NCBI RefSeq assembly: GCF_000935025.1
Contig: NZ_CP010836.1
Coordinates: 682,001-746,000, forward strand
Length of the DNA stretch: 64,000 nucleotides
Direction of reading: 5' to 3'
From: Sphingomonas hengshuiensis
GTDB taxonomy: Bacteria; Pseudomonadota; Alphaproteobacteria; Sphingomonadales; Sphingomonadaceae
The position numbers and the translations under genes are program-made. Below, one piece after another: positions 45,347-53,424 of the stretch; position 1 is the stretch's first letter; every line of letters starts with the position of its first letter. Under the pieces are notes generated by a model. It searched no databases and had not been told where the DNA came from. It saw only the letters and a program-made list of their open reading frames with translations.

Positions 45347-45394
45347 CAAACCAGATAGTCGCTTCGACGACGCCTGCGGCGTCGCTCTGGACAG

Positions 45395-45420
45395 GCTTCG
45401 ACAAGTTCAGGGCGAACGGG
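45395..45420. repeat. Half of a REP-like palindrome (type B)
   Basis: GGCTTCGACAAGTTCAGGGCGAACGG matches one arm of the complete element at 57177-57239 with one change. The other arm is not on either side of the IS110 element. Confidence 0.6.
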
Positions 45421-45455
45421 TGGGGGGATCAAGCCAACCTCGTGACGAAGTAGCG

Positions 45456-45635
45456 TTAGCGCCGCGCGCGATCGATCAGCCAGACGCCGATCGTCAGCGC
45501 CAGCCCGACGCCAAGCCCGCCGACGAAACCGACCGAGGGTTGTCCGGCGATCGCGCCGATCACCGATCCGGCGACCAGGCTGATCGCGAGCAGGAAGCCG
45601 CCGGCCAGCGGCGTGCGGGAGGGGGTGTTTGCCAT
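45456..45635 (-). CDS. Small two-span membrane protein
   Basis: 59 residues starting MANTPSRTPLAGGFLLAISL. Two hydrophobic Gly/Ala-rich helices (about 10-30 and 35-53) and a basic end. No family recognised. It is divergent from the SLC13-type transporter and has a plausible GAGGG-like site upstream. Confidence 0.55.
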   Translation of the reverse strand: MANTPSRTPLAGGFLLAISLVAGSVIGAIAGQPSVGFVGGLGVGLALTIGVWLIDRARR

Positions 45636-45762
45636 GGCGGCCGCTTTGCCACGTCGCGGCGCGCGGCGCCACTGCGGCATTGCGGGCCGCTATCGTATCG
45701 GCGGACGGACCCGGAACCGCCCGGCGCGAGTTAAGGGCGTCTTCTCCTGATCTCGAGGCCCG

Positions 45763-47526
45763 ATGACGCTCCCCCAAATCCTGTCGGTCGGCGTCCTTAG
45801 CGGGATGATGCTGCTCTTTATCTGGGGCCGGTTCCGATATGATGTCGTCGCCGTCATGGCGCTGCTCGCGGCGCTGGCGCTGGGCATCGTCAAGCCCAAG
45901 GAAGCGTTCACCGGCTTTTCCGACGACATCGTGATCATCGTCGGATCGGCGCTGGTGCTGTCGGGCGCGGTGCAGCGATCGGGGATCATCGAAAGCGCGA
46001 TGCTGTTGCTGCAACGGCGGGTGACGCGGGTGCGGTCGCAATTGCTGCTGCTATGCGCCAGCGTCGGCTTCGCCTCGGCGTTGGTCAAGAATATCGGCGC
46101 GCTGGCGATGATGATGCCGGTCGCGTTCCAGATGGCGAAACGCTCCAAGGCGACGCCCGCGGTGTTCCTGATGCCGATGGCGTTCGCCTCCCTGCTGGGC
46201 GGGCTGATCACGCTGATCGGCACGTCGCCCAACATCATCGTCAGCCGCGTGCGCGAGGAGATGACCGGCGAGCCGTTCGGGATGTTCGACTATGCGCCGG
46301 TCGGGCTGGGGCTGACCGTGATCGGGCTGATTTTCCTGCGTTTCGGCTATCGGCTGTTGCCGCGCGATCGGCGGGCGGTGCCGACGCTGGGCGAGGCGCT
46401 CGACATCCAGAATTACGTCACCGAGGCGGAAATCCCGGCGGGATCGCCTGCGGTCGACGAGAGCGTGATGGCGTTTCGCGCGCGCCACGACAATGAAGTG
46501 ACGGTCACCGCGATCCTGCGCGGGGGCATTCGCAGCACGCCGTTTCCGGACACGACGCTCCGCCCCGAGGATCTGCTGATCCTGGGCGGCGCGCCCGACA
46601 GCCTGGAGCGGGTGATCGCTGCCGATGGGCTGGCGCTGGAGGGGCAGGAGCGCGAGGCCCCGCAGGGTGGCGAAGTCGGCGTGCTGGAGGCGGTGATCGG
46701 CACCGACAGCGCGCTGGCGGGGCGCACCGCGGGGCGGCTGGGGCTGCATGAGCGGTTCGGCGTGAACCTGATCGCGGTGTCGCGGCGGGGCGAGCGGCTC
46801 GCGAAGCGGCTGGGCGAGATCGAGTTGCGCGCGGGCGATGTGATCGTGCTGCAAGGGCCGCTCGAGCTGTTGTTCGAGCGGCTGAGCGAGCTGGGGTGCC
46901 TGCCGCTCGCCGAACGCACGCTGCGGCTGGGCAGCGCGCGCAAGGGGTTGTTGCCGCTGCTGATCCTGGGGGCCGCGATGATCGCCACCGCCAGCGGCTA
47001 TGTGCCCGTCACCGTCGCATTCTTCGCCGCCGCCGCGCTGGTGGTGCTGAGCGGGTCGCTGCCGGTGCGCGAGGCGTATAAGCATGTCGAGTGGCCGATC
47101 CTCATCATGCTCGGCGCGCTGATCCCGGTCAGCGATACGCTGCGCAGCACCGGCACCACCGACCTGATCGGCGAGCAACTGTCGCAGCTTGCGGCGACGC
47201 TGCCGCCCTGGGGCGCGGTCGCGCTGATCCTGGCGGCGGCGATGGCGGTGACGCCGTTCCTCAACAATGCCGCGACGGTGCTGGTGATGGCGCCGATCGC
47301 CGCAACCTTTGCCACTGGGCTCGGCTATCGGCCCGAGGCGTTCCTGATGGCGACCGCGGTGGGGGCGGGGTGCGATTTCCTGACGCCGATCGGGCACCAG
47401 TGCAACACCCTGGTGCTGGGGCCGGGGGGCTATCGGTTCAGCGACTATGCCCGGCTGGGAGCGCCGCTGTCGCTGCTGGTGCTGGTGGTGGGGACGCCGC
47501 TGATCCTGTGGGTGTGGCCGGTGTGA
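45763..47526 (+). CDS. SLC13-type permease with two TrkA-C domains
   Basis: 587 residues. Two sets of membrane helices flank a cytoplasmic insert (about 205-385) with two TrkA-C-like domains (DILGG and VIVLQGPLELLFERL regions). Transport signatures GGLITLIGTSPNIIVSRV (about 147-164) and TPFLNNAATVLVMAPIAA with GAGCDFLTPIGHQCN (about 502-545) match this family of anion or dicarboxylate carriers. The substrate (sulfate, a dicarboxylate or similar) is not readable. Confidence 0.88.
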   Translation: MTLPQILSVGVLSGMMLLFIWGRFRYDVVAVMALLAALALGIVKPKEAFTGFSDDIVIIVGSALVLSGAVQRSGIIESAMLLLQRRVTRVRSQLLLLCASVGFASALVKNIGALAMMMPVAFQMAKRSKATPAVFLMPMAFASLLGGLITLIGTSPNIIVSRVREEMTGEPFGMFDYAPVGLGLTVIGLIFLRFGYRLLPRDRRAVPTLGEALDIQNYVTEAEIPAGSPAVDESVMAFRARHDNEVTVTAILRGGIRSTPFPDTTLRPEDLLILGGAPDSLERVIAADGLALEGQEREAPQGGEVGVLEAVIGTDSALAGRTAGRLGLHERFGVNLIAVSRRGERLAKRLGEIELRAGDVIVLQGPLELLFERLSELGCLPLAERTLRLGSARKGLLPLLILGAAMIATASGYVPVTVAFFAAAALVVLSGSLPVREAYKHVEWPILIMLGALIPVSDTLRSTGTTDLIGEQLSQLAATLPPWGAVALILAAAMAVTPFLNNAATVLVMAPIAATFATGLGYRPEAFLMATAVGAGCDFLTPIGHQCNTLVLGPGGYRFSDYARLGAPLSLLVLVVGTPLILWVWPV

Positions 47527-47641
47527 GGGCGGCGATGCGGCGAGCCGAGCGGAACCGGGCGTCGGGGTGCCGGGTTCCAGAGGTCAGGCTGCGCGCGCCC
47601 GTCGGGCGACACCAGCGCCGCCACCGAAGGAGAGGTTCATC

Positions 47642-47701
47642 GTGCTGCTCGCACGGATCGGAATGGCGCCGCAGCCCCGCCGCATGATGATCGTTCAGTA
47701 A
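47642..47701 (+). CDS. Possible 19-residue leader peptide before the FadL-like gene
   Basis: A GTG-started frame reading MLLARIGMAPQPRRMMIVQ sits eight bases after a strong GAAGGAGAGG ribosome-binding site and ends 12 bases before the next start codon. The site is too good to be random, but the peptide could be meaningless. The rest of the 187-base gap shows a GGAACC/GGTTCC hairpin only. Confidence 0.3.
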   Translation: MLLARIGMAPQPRRMMIVQ

Positions 47702-47713
47702 AGGCGTACCCCC

Positions 47714-49024
47714 ATGACCAACCTCGTGTTCCGCAAGGCACTGCTCGCCGCAGCCTCGACTTTCACCGCCGCCGTAGCCTATTCGGGCACTGCGCACGCC
47801 CAGGCCTTCTACCTTCAGGAACAGTCCGCGCGCGGCGCGGGGCGGGCATTTGCCGGCGAGGCGGCCGATACCGGCGCCGCCTCGATCTGGTGGAACCCCG
47901 CCTCGATCGCCGGGATCACCGAGGGCGAGGTCGTCGTCAACGCCACCGCGATCCTGCCGCGCGGCGAAGTGGTCGACACCGGCACGCTGATCGCGCGCCC
48001 GGGCCAGCCCTATGCCCCGGTCGGCGGCAATAGCGTGGCGCGCAATCCGATCAACAACGGCGTCGTCCCCTCGGGCGCAGTCGCCTATCCGATCACCGAT
48101 CGGCTCGCGGTCGGCGTATCGGTGACGTCGCCCTATAGCTTCACCACCGACTACAGCGGCGATAGCTGGGCGCGCTATGGCGCCGCCACGACCCGGCTGC
48201 GTACCATCGACGTCCAGCCTTCGATCGCCTTCGCGGTGACCGACTGGCTGCGCGTGGGCGCCGGCCTGAATGTCGAATATACCGATGCGTCGCTGAGCAA
48301 CGCGCTGCCCAACGTCCTCGCGACGCTCCCCGATGGCCGGCAGGAGCTGAAGGGCGATGGCTGGGATCTGGGCTGGTCGGCGGGGCTCCAGATGCACAAC
48401 GAATTTCTGACGGTCGGCATCAGCTATAAGTCGGCGATCGAGCATAGGCTGAAGGGCAGCCTCACCGTTTCGGGGCTGGTCGGCCCGCTTGCCGCGTCGA
48501 ACGAGGCGCTGAGCGGAGTCGAGGCGCGCTTCTACACCCCGGCGCAGGCGATGATCGGCGCGCGGGTGCGGCTGAGCGATCGGCTGACGCTTAACGGCCA
48601 GGTGACGCATTTCGGATGGGACAGGTTCGACGCGATCCGGCTGGGCGCGCCGATCAACGCCGCGATCCCCGAGAATTACCGCGAAAGCTGGAGCCTTGCG
48701 ACCGGGCTCGACTATGCGGTGTCGCCCAAGCTGACCGTCCGCGCGGGCGTGCAGCGCGCGCAGACTCCGACGCAGGACGGCGAACGCGACGCGCGCGTGC
48801 CCGACGCCAACCGCTGGAACTTCGGGACCGGCGCCTCCTATGCGCTGTCGCCGCGCTTCACGATCGATGCGGGCGCCAATTACGTGACGTTCGAGGGCGA
48901 GACGATCGACCGCGTAACCGCTGCCTATGCCGGCACCCCGGCGCAGACGCCGATCCTGACGTCGGGCGAGTTGCGCGACGGACGGGCGTTCGTGTTTTCG
49001 CTTGGCGCGCGCGTCGGGTTCTGA
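47714..49024 (+). CDS. FadL/OmpP1-family outer membrane porin
   Basis: 436 residues. Signal peptide (about 1-29, ending AHAQ) then the family's N-terminal plug AFYLQEQSARGAGRAFAGEA followed by SIWWNPASIAGITEG (about 30-70), and a 14-strand-type barrel ending SLGARVGF. It lets long-chain fatty acids or other hydrophobic compounds through the outer membrane. It is transcribed with or just after the SLC13-type gene. Confidence 0.92.
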   Translation: MTNLVFRKALLAAASTFTAAVAYSGTAHAQAFYLQEQSARGAGRAFAGEAADTGAASIWWNPASIAGITEGEVVVNATAILPRGEVVDTGTLIARPGQPYAPVGGNSVARNPINNGVVPSGAVAYPITDRLAVGVSVTSPYSFTTDYSGDSWARYGAATTRLRTIDVQPSIAFAVTDWLRVGAGLNVEYTDASLSNALPNVLATLPDGRQELKGDGWDLGWSAGLQMHNEFLTVGISYKSAIEHRLKGSLTVSGLVGPLAASNEALSGVEARFYTPAQAMIGARVRLSDRLTLNGQVTHFGWDRFDAIRLGAPINAAIPENYRESWSLATGLDYAVSPKLTVRAGVQRAQTPTQDGERDARVPDANRWNFGTGASYALSPRFTIDAGANYVTFEGETIDRVTAAYAGTPAQTPILTSGELRDGRAFVFSLGARVGF

Positions 49025-49033
49025 CGCAAAGAC

Positions 49034-49065
49034 AAACATACTTGACTCAAAAGTCGCGTATGTTT
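49034..49065 (+). promoter_or_regulatory. 32-bp operator-like dyad at the membrane protein/XRE promoter
   Basis: Two nested symmetric pairs, AAACATAC/GTATGTTT (outer) and GACT/AGTC (inner), share one centre at 49049-49050. A -35 TTGACT (49042-49047) and a -10 TTACAT (49065-49070), 17 bases apart, overlap it. The start codon is 30 bases downstream. The downstream XRE-type protein is the obvious candidate to bind it. Confidence 0.75.
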
Positions 49066-49094
49066 TACATCGCTTCGTCCGAGAGGAGGAAGCG

Positions 49095-49559
49095 ATGTAC
49101 GAATTCACGCATGGCGGAATGTGGTTCGATTGGGCCAAGCTCGACGGCACGTCGAAGCGGCTGGCGCGGTGGAGCCTGATCAGTTCGGGGGTGGCGGCGC
49201 TGCCCGTGGGCGTGGTGGCGGGCGAGGCGGGGTATCGGTTCGGCTATGCGCTCGCGAGCGGCGCGCCCGCGACATTGCAGGCGACCGTGCCGCCCTGGGC
49301 CGCGATCTGGGTCGTCGTGTTCATGCTGGTATCGGGCGTGCTCTGGTGGCGGATGAGCCGGCGCCAGGACGAGATGTTCAACCGCATCCAGAATTGGGCG
49401 TTGGGTGCGGGCAGCGGGGGGAGCGCGGTGCTGCTCGCCTGCTGGGCATTCCTCGCGATGACGGGGCTCGTGCCCTGGGCCAGCCCGATGGCGACGATCC
49501 TGATCTTCTGGTGCGCGATCGTGCTTGCCTGGACGATCGCGTACCGCAGATGGGCGTAA
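49095..49559 (+). CDS. Three-span membrane protein partnered with an XRE regulator
   Basis: 154 residues from the ATG at 49095 (GAGGAGGA ribosome-binding site). Helices at about 24-45, 62-82 and 100-145, the last a pair. The loop RMSRRQDEMFNRIQNWALGA is amphipathic. No family recognised. Its end overlaps the XRE gene by 10 bases, a pattern seen where a small membrane protein and a YgzD-like repressor form a pair. Confidence 0.65.
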   Translation: MYEFTHGGMWFDWAKLDGTSKRLARWSLISSGVAALPVGVVAGEAGYRFGYALASGAPATLQATVPPWAAIWVVVFMLVSGVLWWRMSRRQDEMFNRIQNWALGAGSGGSAVLLACWAFLAMTGLVPWASPMATILIFWCAIVLAWTIAYRRWA

Positions 49560-49762
49560 CCACGACGTTGCCCGAGCTGCGCCGCGAGCACCGGCTGACT
49601 CAGGCCGATCTCGCGGCGGCAGTCGGGGTGTCGCGCCAGACGATCAATTCGATCGAGACGGGGCGGTTCGAGCCCAGCCTGAGCCTCGCGCTGACGCTGG
49701 CGCAGCATTTCGAGACGCCGGTGGAGGCGATCTTCGCGCTGGCGGATGCCGGGGCAGGCTGA
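49550..49762 (+). CDS. Small XRE-family DNA-binding protein
   Basis: 70 residues. A single helix-turn-helix, LTQADLAAAVGVSRQTINSI (about 17-36), then ETGRFEPSLSLALTLAQHFE. It consists of little else, so it should act as a dimer. It overlaps the upstream membrane-protein gene, and a dyad that could be its operator stands before that gene. Confidence 0.85.
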   Translation: MGVTTTLPELRREHRLTQADLAAAVGVSRQTINSIETGRFEPSLSLALTLAQHFETPVEAIFALADAGAG

Positions 49763-49780
49763 GCCCCGGCATCCCCCGTC

Positions 49781-50841
49781 TTATCGGTCGAGCCCCAGCG
49801 CGGCGGCGATGTCGTCCCACGCGACGAGCTTGAAGTTCTGCGCGCGTGGCGGGTTGATGCCGTCCTGCGCGATGAACAGCCCGCCGGGATAGCCGGGGCC
49901 GAAATCGCCGATGGCCAGTTCGATCCCGTCGGTCTCCTCGGTCGCCCCCAGCGCGCCCGCCCCGATGCGGAAGCGGCCCAGATAGGCTTCGTCCGAGAGC
50001 CGGTATACGGCATAGGCATTGTCGCCCTGGCTCGACACCAGCAGATAGCCGCCATTGTCCGGGCCGATCGCGGCGATCGCCACGCCTTCGGTATCCGCGA
50101 CGATCTGGTAACCGTCGGCGGCGGCGATCTTGGTCGGCATGGTGGCGCCGTCCGGGCGCGCATCGAAGCGCCACACGCCGACATCCTCCTCGCCGACATA
50201 GAGCCGGTGGGTGCGTTCATCGGTGACGCAGCCTTCGGACTGGGTGGCGAGCTTCATCGTGCGGACGACGCGGCCCGTGGGCGTGGCGCCCGACAGGTCG
50301 ATCGCAAGCTGGTGGATGGTGCCGTCCTTGAGCACGTTGAAGGCATAGAGCTGGCCGTCCTGCCGATACAGGCAGATGCCATAGGCCTCGCCCGCGCCGA
50401 CCGGCAGCCGCGCCAGTTCGGTGAGCGTCGCGGTGGCGGTGTCGAGCCGGAACAGCGCCGCCTTTGCTGCCAGCCGATCGGTGCGGTCGCTGGCGGCGAC
50501 GATCACGCCCCGCGTCCCCAGATCGCGCAGATCGACATTGTTGACGCGGCCCGCCGCGACGAACGCCCGGTCGCTGCCGTCCAGGCCATAGACGTGGAGT
50601 CCGGCCTTCTTGTCGGTGGCGACGATCAGGCTTGCGGAGGGATTGGCGGGGTTGCGCCAGATTGCGGGATCGTCGGCGGCGTCGGCATTGGCGGTCTCGA
50701 CGGCGGCGGTTTCCCCCCGCGCCGTTACCGTGGCGGTGGGGCGGGGGAAAAGGCCGGCGCGGCGGGGGCGGTTCCCGTGGTCGCGCAGCCTGCCGCGCCC
50801 AGGGGCAGCAGGCCGGCGATCAGGATCGTGAGCGCCCGCAT
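49781..50841 (-). pseudogene. Beta-propeller 3-phytase, N-terminal frameshift
   Basis: From an ATG at 50841 (TGATG overlap with the receptor stop) the frame gives a lipoprotein signal (MRALTILIAGLLPLGAAGCA), then hits a stop at the TTTTCCCCC/CCCC runs around 50738-50751. One base further, the frame continues as TARGETAAVE, DADDPAIW-like blocks (ADAADDPAIWRNP), SLIVATDKKAGLHVYGL and GRVNNVDLRDLG, then the remaining propeller, ending AWDDIAAALGLDR. The whole would be about 350 residues, normal for this phytase. One missing base in a homopolymer explains it; mutation and sequencing error cannot be told apart here. Confidence 0.85.
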
Positions 50842-53195
50842 CAGAAGGCGACTCGTGCCATCAACTGGAACACCGGCCCGGCCTTTTCGGATTCGAGCTC
50901 ATATTCGTCGAACGAGCGGGTGGTCTGATCGTCGATCGTATTGAACTTGTTGAACGTCTCGTTCTTCTTCGCGTCGAGAAGGTTCGATCCCACCGCGCGG
51001 ATGGTGATGCTTTTCCCGATGCGCTTTTCGACGAAGACTTCCAGGTCGGCGCCATAGCTCGTGGTTACTTCCTCGCCCACCATGCGGCCATAGGCATCGC
51101 CCTGCTTGCGATAGCTGGCGCCGAACGCGGCGCCGACGCTGGGCAGGTTTTGGATGAAGCCGACGTTGAACACGAAATTCGATTGATCGTTGAAACGGCG
51201 CGTGCCGAAATCGTCGGTGATTTCGCTGTCCAGCAGCGAGAAGTTGCCGAAAATGCCGGTATTCGCCATCCCGATCACGGCCAGGTCGCTCGAAAGATCG
51301 AATTCGACGCCATAAACTTTCCCGTCGCCCATATTGCGCGGCTGGAGGACAACGGTGCCTTCGCCTTCCGATCCCTCATCGCCGGTGTTGGCCAGTTCGA
51401 CCAGATCCTGCACCGATCGATAGAACACATTGATCCCGACGACGCCAGTCTTGCCGATGCGATGCTCATAGCCAAGATCGACGCCCCATGCGGTTTCGGG
51501 ACGAAGGTCCGGATTTCCGAGCAGATCATTGTCGCCAAGCTCACCTTTGAGCAGCGCGGGCGAGATATAGTCGAAGCGCGGACGCCGCATCGTGCGTGCG
51601 CCCGAAAGCGTGATCCGATCGGCCGAGGTCAGCGCGAATTTCAGCGACGCCGAAGGCAGCAGGTAGTTATAGTCGGTCTTGCTGGTCGCATCCGCGGCAT
51701 CGACCGTCGCATCATTGATGCGGACGCTGGTGTTTTCCCAACGCACACCGGCTTCCCATTTCAGCGGGCCGGAATCACCCTCGACCAGCGCGAACAAGTC
51801 GCGGCGATGTTCCCGGATGGTGTTCACGCCCCCCGCTGCCGCTTCGCTGGCATCGAATGCGGTTGCCAGGCTGGTCGGGTTGTTGGTGAACTGGTCCCAG
51901 CTGCTGCGGATGCTGTTGTCCAGATCCGGTTCCTGCTCCGCAGTCGTGATGTTCGATTTGCGGTTCTTGTTCTGGAGGAAGCTGCCGAATACGAAATCGA
52001 TGCTGGGATTAAGCTCGATTTCATGGTCCAGCCCGACCGAAAATTCGCGATCGTCGATGCGGGTCTGGGTCAGCTCGCCGCTGAACTCGGGCACCTTCTT
52101 GTCGAACTTTATCTCGAATTCGGTCTCATATTGCTTGTCCAGGAACCGCGAATAGCCAAGACGCAGCGTCGTTTCGCCCAGCGCCCATTCCTGCTCAAGC
52201 TTGCTGCTGATCGTGTAGTTATACTGGTCGATCTCGTTGACGTTGGCATTATCGCTCAACAACCCGGGATCTTCGCTGCCCTTCTTCGACAACGGGCCAT
52301 AGCTGCCGGTCTTGGTGTTATATTCGAACGAACGCTCGGTCTCGGTCCGGTCGGTGCGGACATAATAGGCGCTTACTTCGAAATCGGTGGTGTCGGTGTC
52401 GATCGTGTAGCTGCCGTTGAACGCATAATCGGTGCCGTCGCGCGTATCGGTCTGGACCTCGCGATTGTCGAAATCGTCGGCCGCATAGTCGGCGTTGTTT
52501 TCCGGCGAGTCCTTGTACCGCAGGCTGGTCTTCTTCTTGGGATTATACCGGCCCTGGACGTTGGCGCCGAGCAGGATGCGCCCCGGCCCGACCGCGCCGC
52601 CATAGACTGCGCCGAAGCTGGGCTTGACCTCGCCGTCGTCGAACAACAGCCCGCCGCCGCGAACATAGCCGCCGTCCAGCTGATACCCGTCGCGCAGCAC
52701 GATATTGAGGGTACCCGCCATCGCATCGGCGGTGCGCCGTGCCGAGGAGGAGCGGACGATTTCGACCTGCTTGATCAACTCCGCCGGGATGCGATCGAGG
52801 AAGAAGGAGCGATCGGCGTTCGAACCCGGCACCTTCTGGCCGTTGATCAGTACCTGGGTATAGCCCGGATCGAGGCCGCGCAGCCGGGCGCCGTCGCTTT
52901 CGATCACGTCCGACAGGAACGTCACCGACGGCACCCGCTTGAGCGCATCGCCCGCGGTCAGCGGTTCGAAGCGCTGGAAATAGGCATTGTCATAGACGAG
53001 CACCGGCTCGGCTTCGTCCGAATGATTGCGATAGCCGATCCCGCCCTGGACGACGATTTCCTCGGAGCTCTGGATCGTATCGGTTTCGCCGGCATCCTGC
53101 TGCGCCGCAGCGGTCTGCGCCTGGGCGCCATGGGCAAGGCCCAGCGCGAGCGCGGCGAGCCCGGCGTTCATCAGCATCTTGAACTGCGTCTTCAT
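50841..53195 (-). CDS. TonB-dependent receptor, coupled to the phytase gene
   Basis: 784 residues. Signal peptide (about 1-27, ending AQAQ), plug (about 45-175) with ALKRVPSVTFLSDV, LINGQKVPGSNADRS, RIPAELIKQVEIVRSSSARR and MAGTLNIVLRDG, then a barrel rich in Asp/Glu strands ending LMARVAF. Its stop shares a base pair with the phytase start, so the two formed one unit. Receptor-phytase pairs suggest uptake of phytate or a phytate-bound metal, but this is inference. Confidence 0.9.
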   Translation of the reverse strand: MKTQFKMLMNAGLAALALGLAHGAQAQTAAAQQDAGETDTIQSSEEIVVQGGIGYRNHSDEAEPVLVYDNAYFQRFEPLTAGDALKRVPSVTFLSDVIESDGARLRGLDPGYTQVLINGQKVPGSNADRSFFLDRIPAELIKQVEIVRSSSARRTADAMAGTLNIVLRDGYQLDGGYVRGGGLLFDDGEVKPSFGAVYGGAVGPGRILLGANVQGRYNPKKKTSLRYKDSPENNADYAADDFDNREVQTDTRDGTDYAFNGSYTIDTDTTDFEVSAYYVRTDRTETERSFEYNTKTGSYGPLSKKGSEDPGLLSDNANVNEIDQYNYTISSKLEQEWALGETTLRLGYSRFLDKQYETEFEIKFDKKVPEFSGELTQTRIDDREFSVGLDHEIELNPSIDFVFGSFLQNKNRKSNITTAEQEPDLDNSIRSSWDQFTNNPTSLATAFDASEAAAGGVNTIREHRRDLFALVEGDSGPLKWEAGVRWENTSVRINDATVDAADATSKTDYNYLLPSASLKFALTSADRITLSGARTMRRPRFDYISPALLKGELGDNDLLGNPDLRPETAWGVDLGYEHRIGKTGVVGINVFYRSVQDLVELANTGDEGSEGEGTVVLQPRNMGDGKVYGVEFDLSSDLAVIGMANTGIFGNFSLLDSEITDDFGTRRFNDQSNFVFNVGFIQNLPSVGAAFGASYRKQGDAYGRMVGEEVTTSYGADLEVFVEKRIGKSITIRAVGSNLLDAKKNETFNKFNTIDDQTTRSFDEYELESEKAGPVFQLMARVAF

Positions 53196-53424
53196 TCTTC
53201 GCCCCCATGGGTGTGTGGGGCGGGCGTTAGGCGAAGAATAAGACGGTTCGACATCATTTCGATTGCGGAACGGTTACAGATGAGCGAGCGGTCCCGCGAC
53301 AGTCCGGCGTGACCCAAAAGCTGCACCTCAGCGGAAATGCCGCGCCGCAACGCATTCGTCATCAACCGGGAGCAACGCCGCGGACAAGGGGCGCACCAAA
53401 GCGCTCCACCATTCGGGGGTTTCC

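Larger units (their letters stand above)
44221..45392 (+). mobile_element. IS110-family insertion sequence, about 1.17 kb
   Basis: One full transposase with about 190 non-coding bases before it and about 45 after. No terminal inverted repeats are visible, as usual for this family. The heptamer TCTGGAC occurs at 44221-44227 and 45386-45392 and may mark the shared core at the two junctions; boundaries are therefore inferred. Confidence 0.7.

Noticed and set aside
53230..53290. Possible Pho box (CTGTAAC on the minus strand) before the phytase-linked receptor
   Set aside because: Only one half-site fits; the second half is too weak to claim.
51150..53312. 720-codon open frame opposite the phytase-linked receptor
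   Set aside because: Antisense shadow; the receptor on the other strand has signal peptide, plug and barrel.
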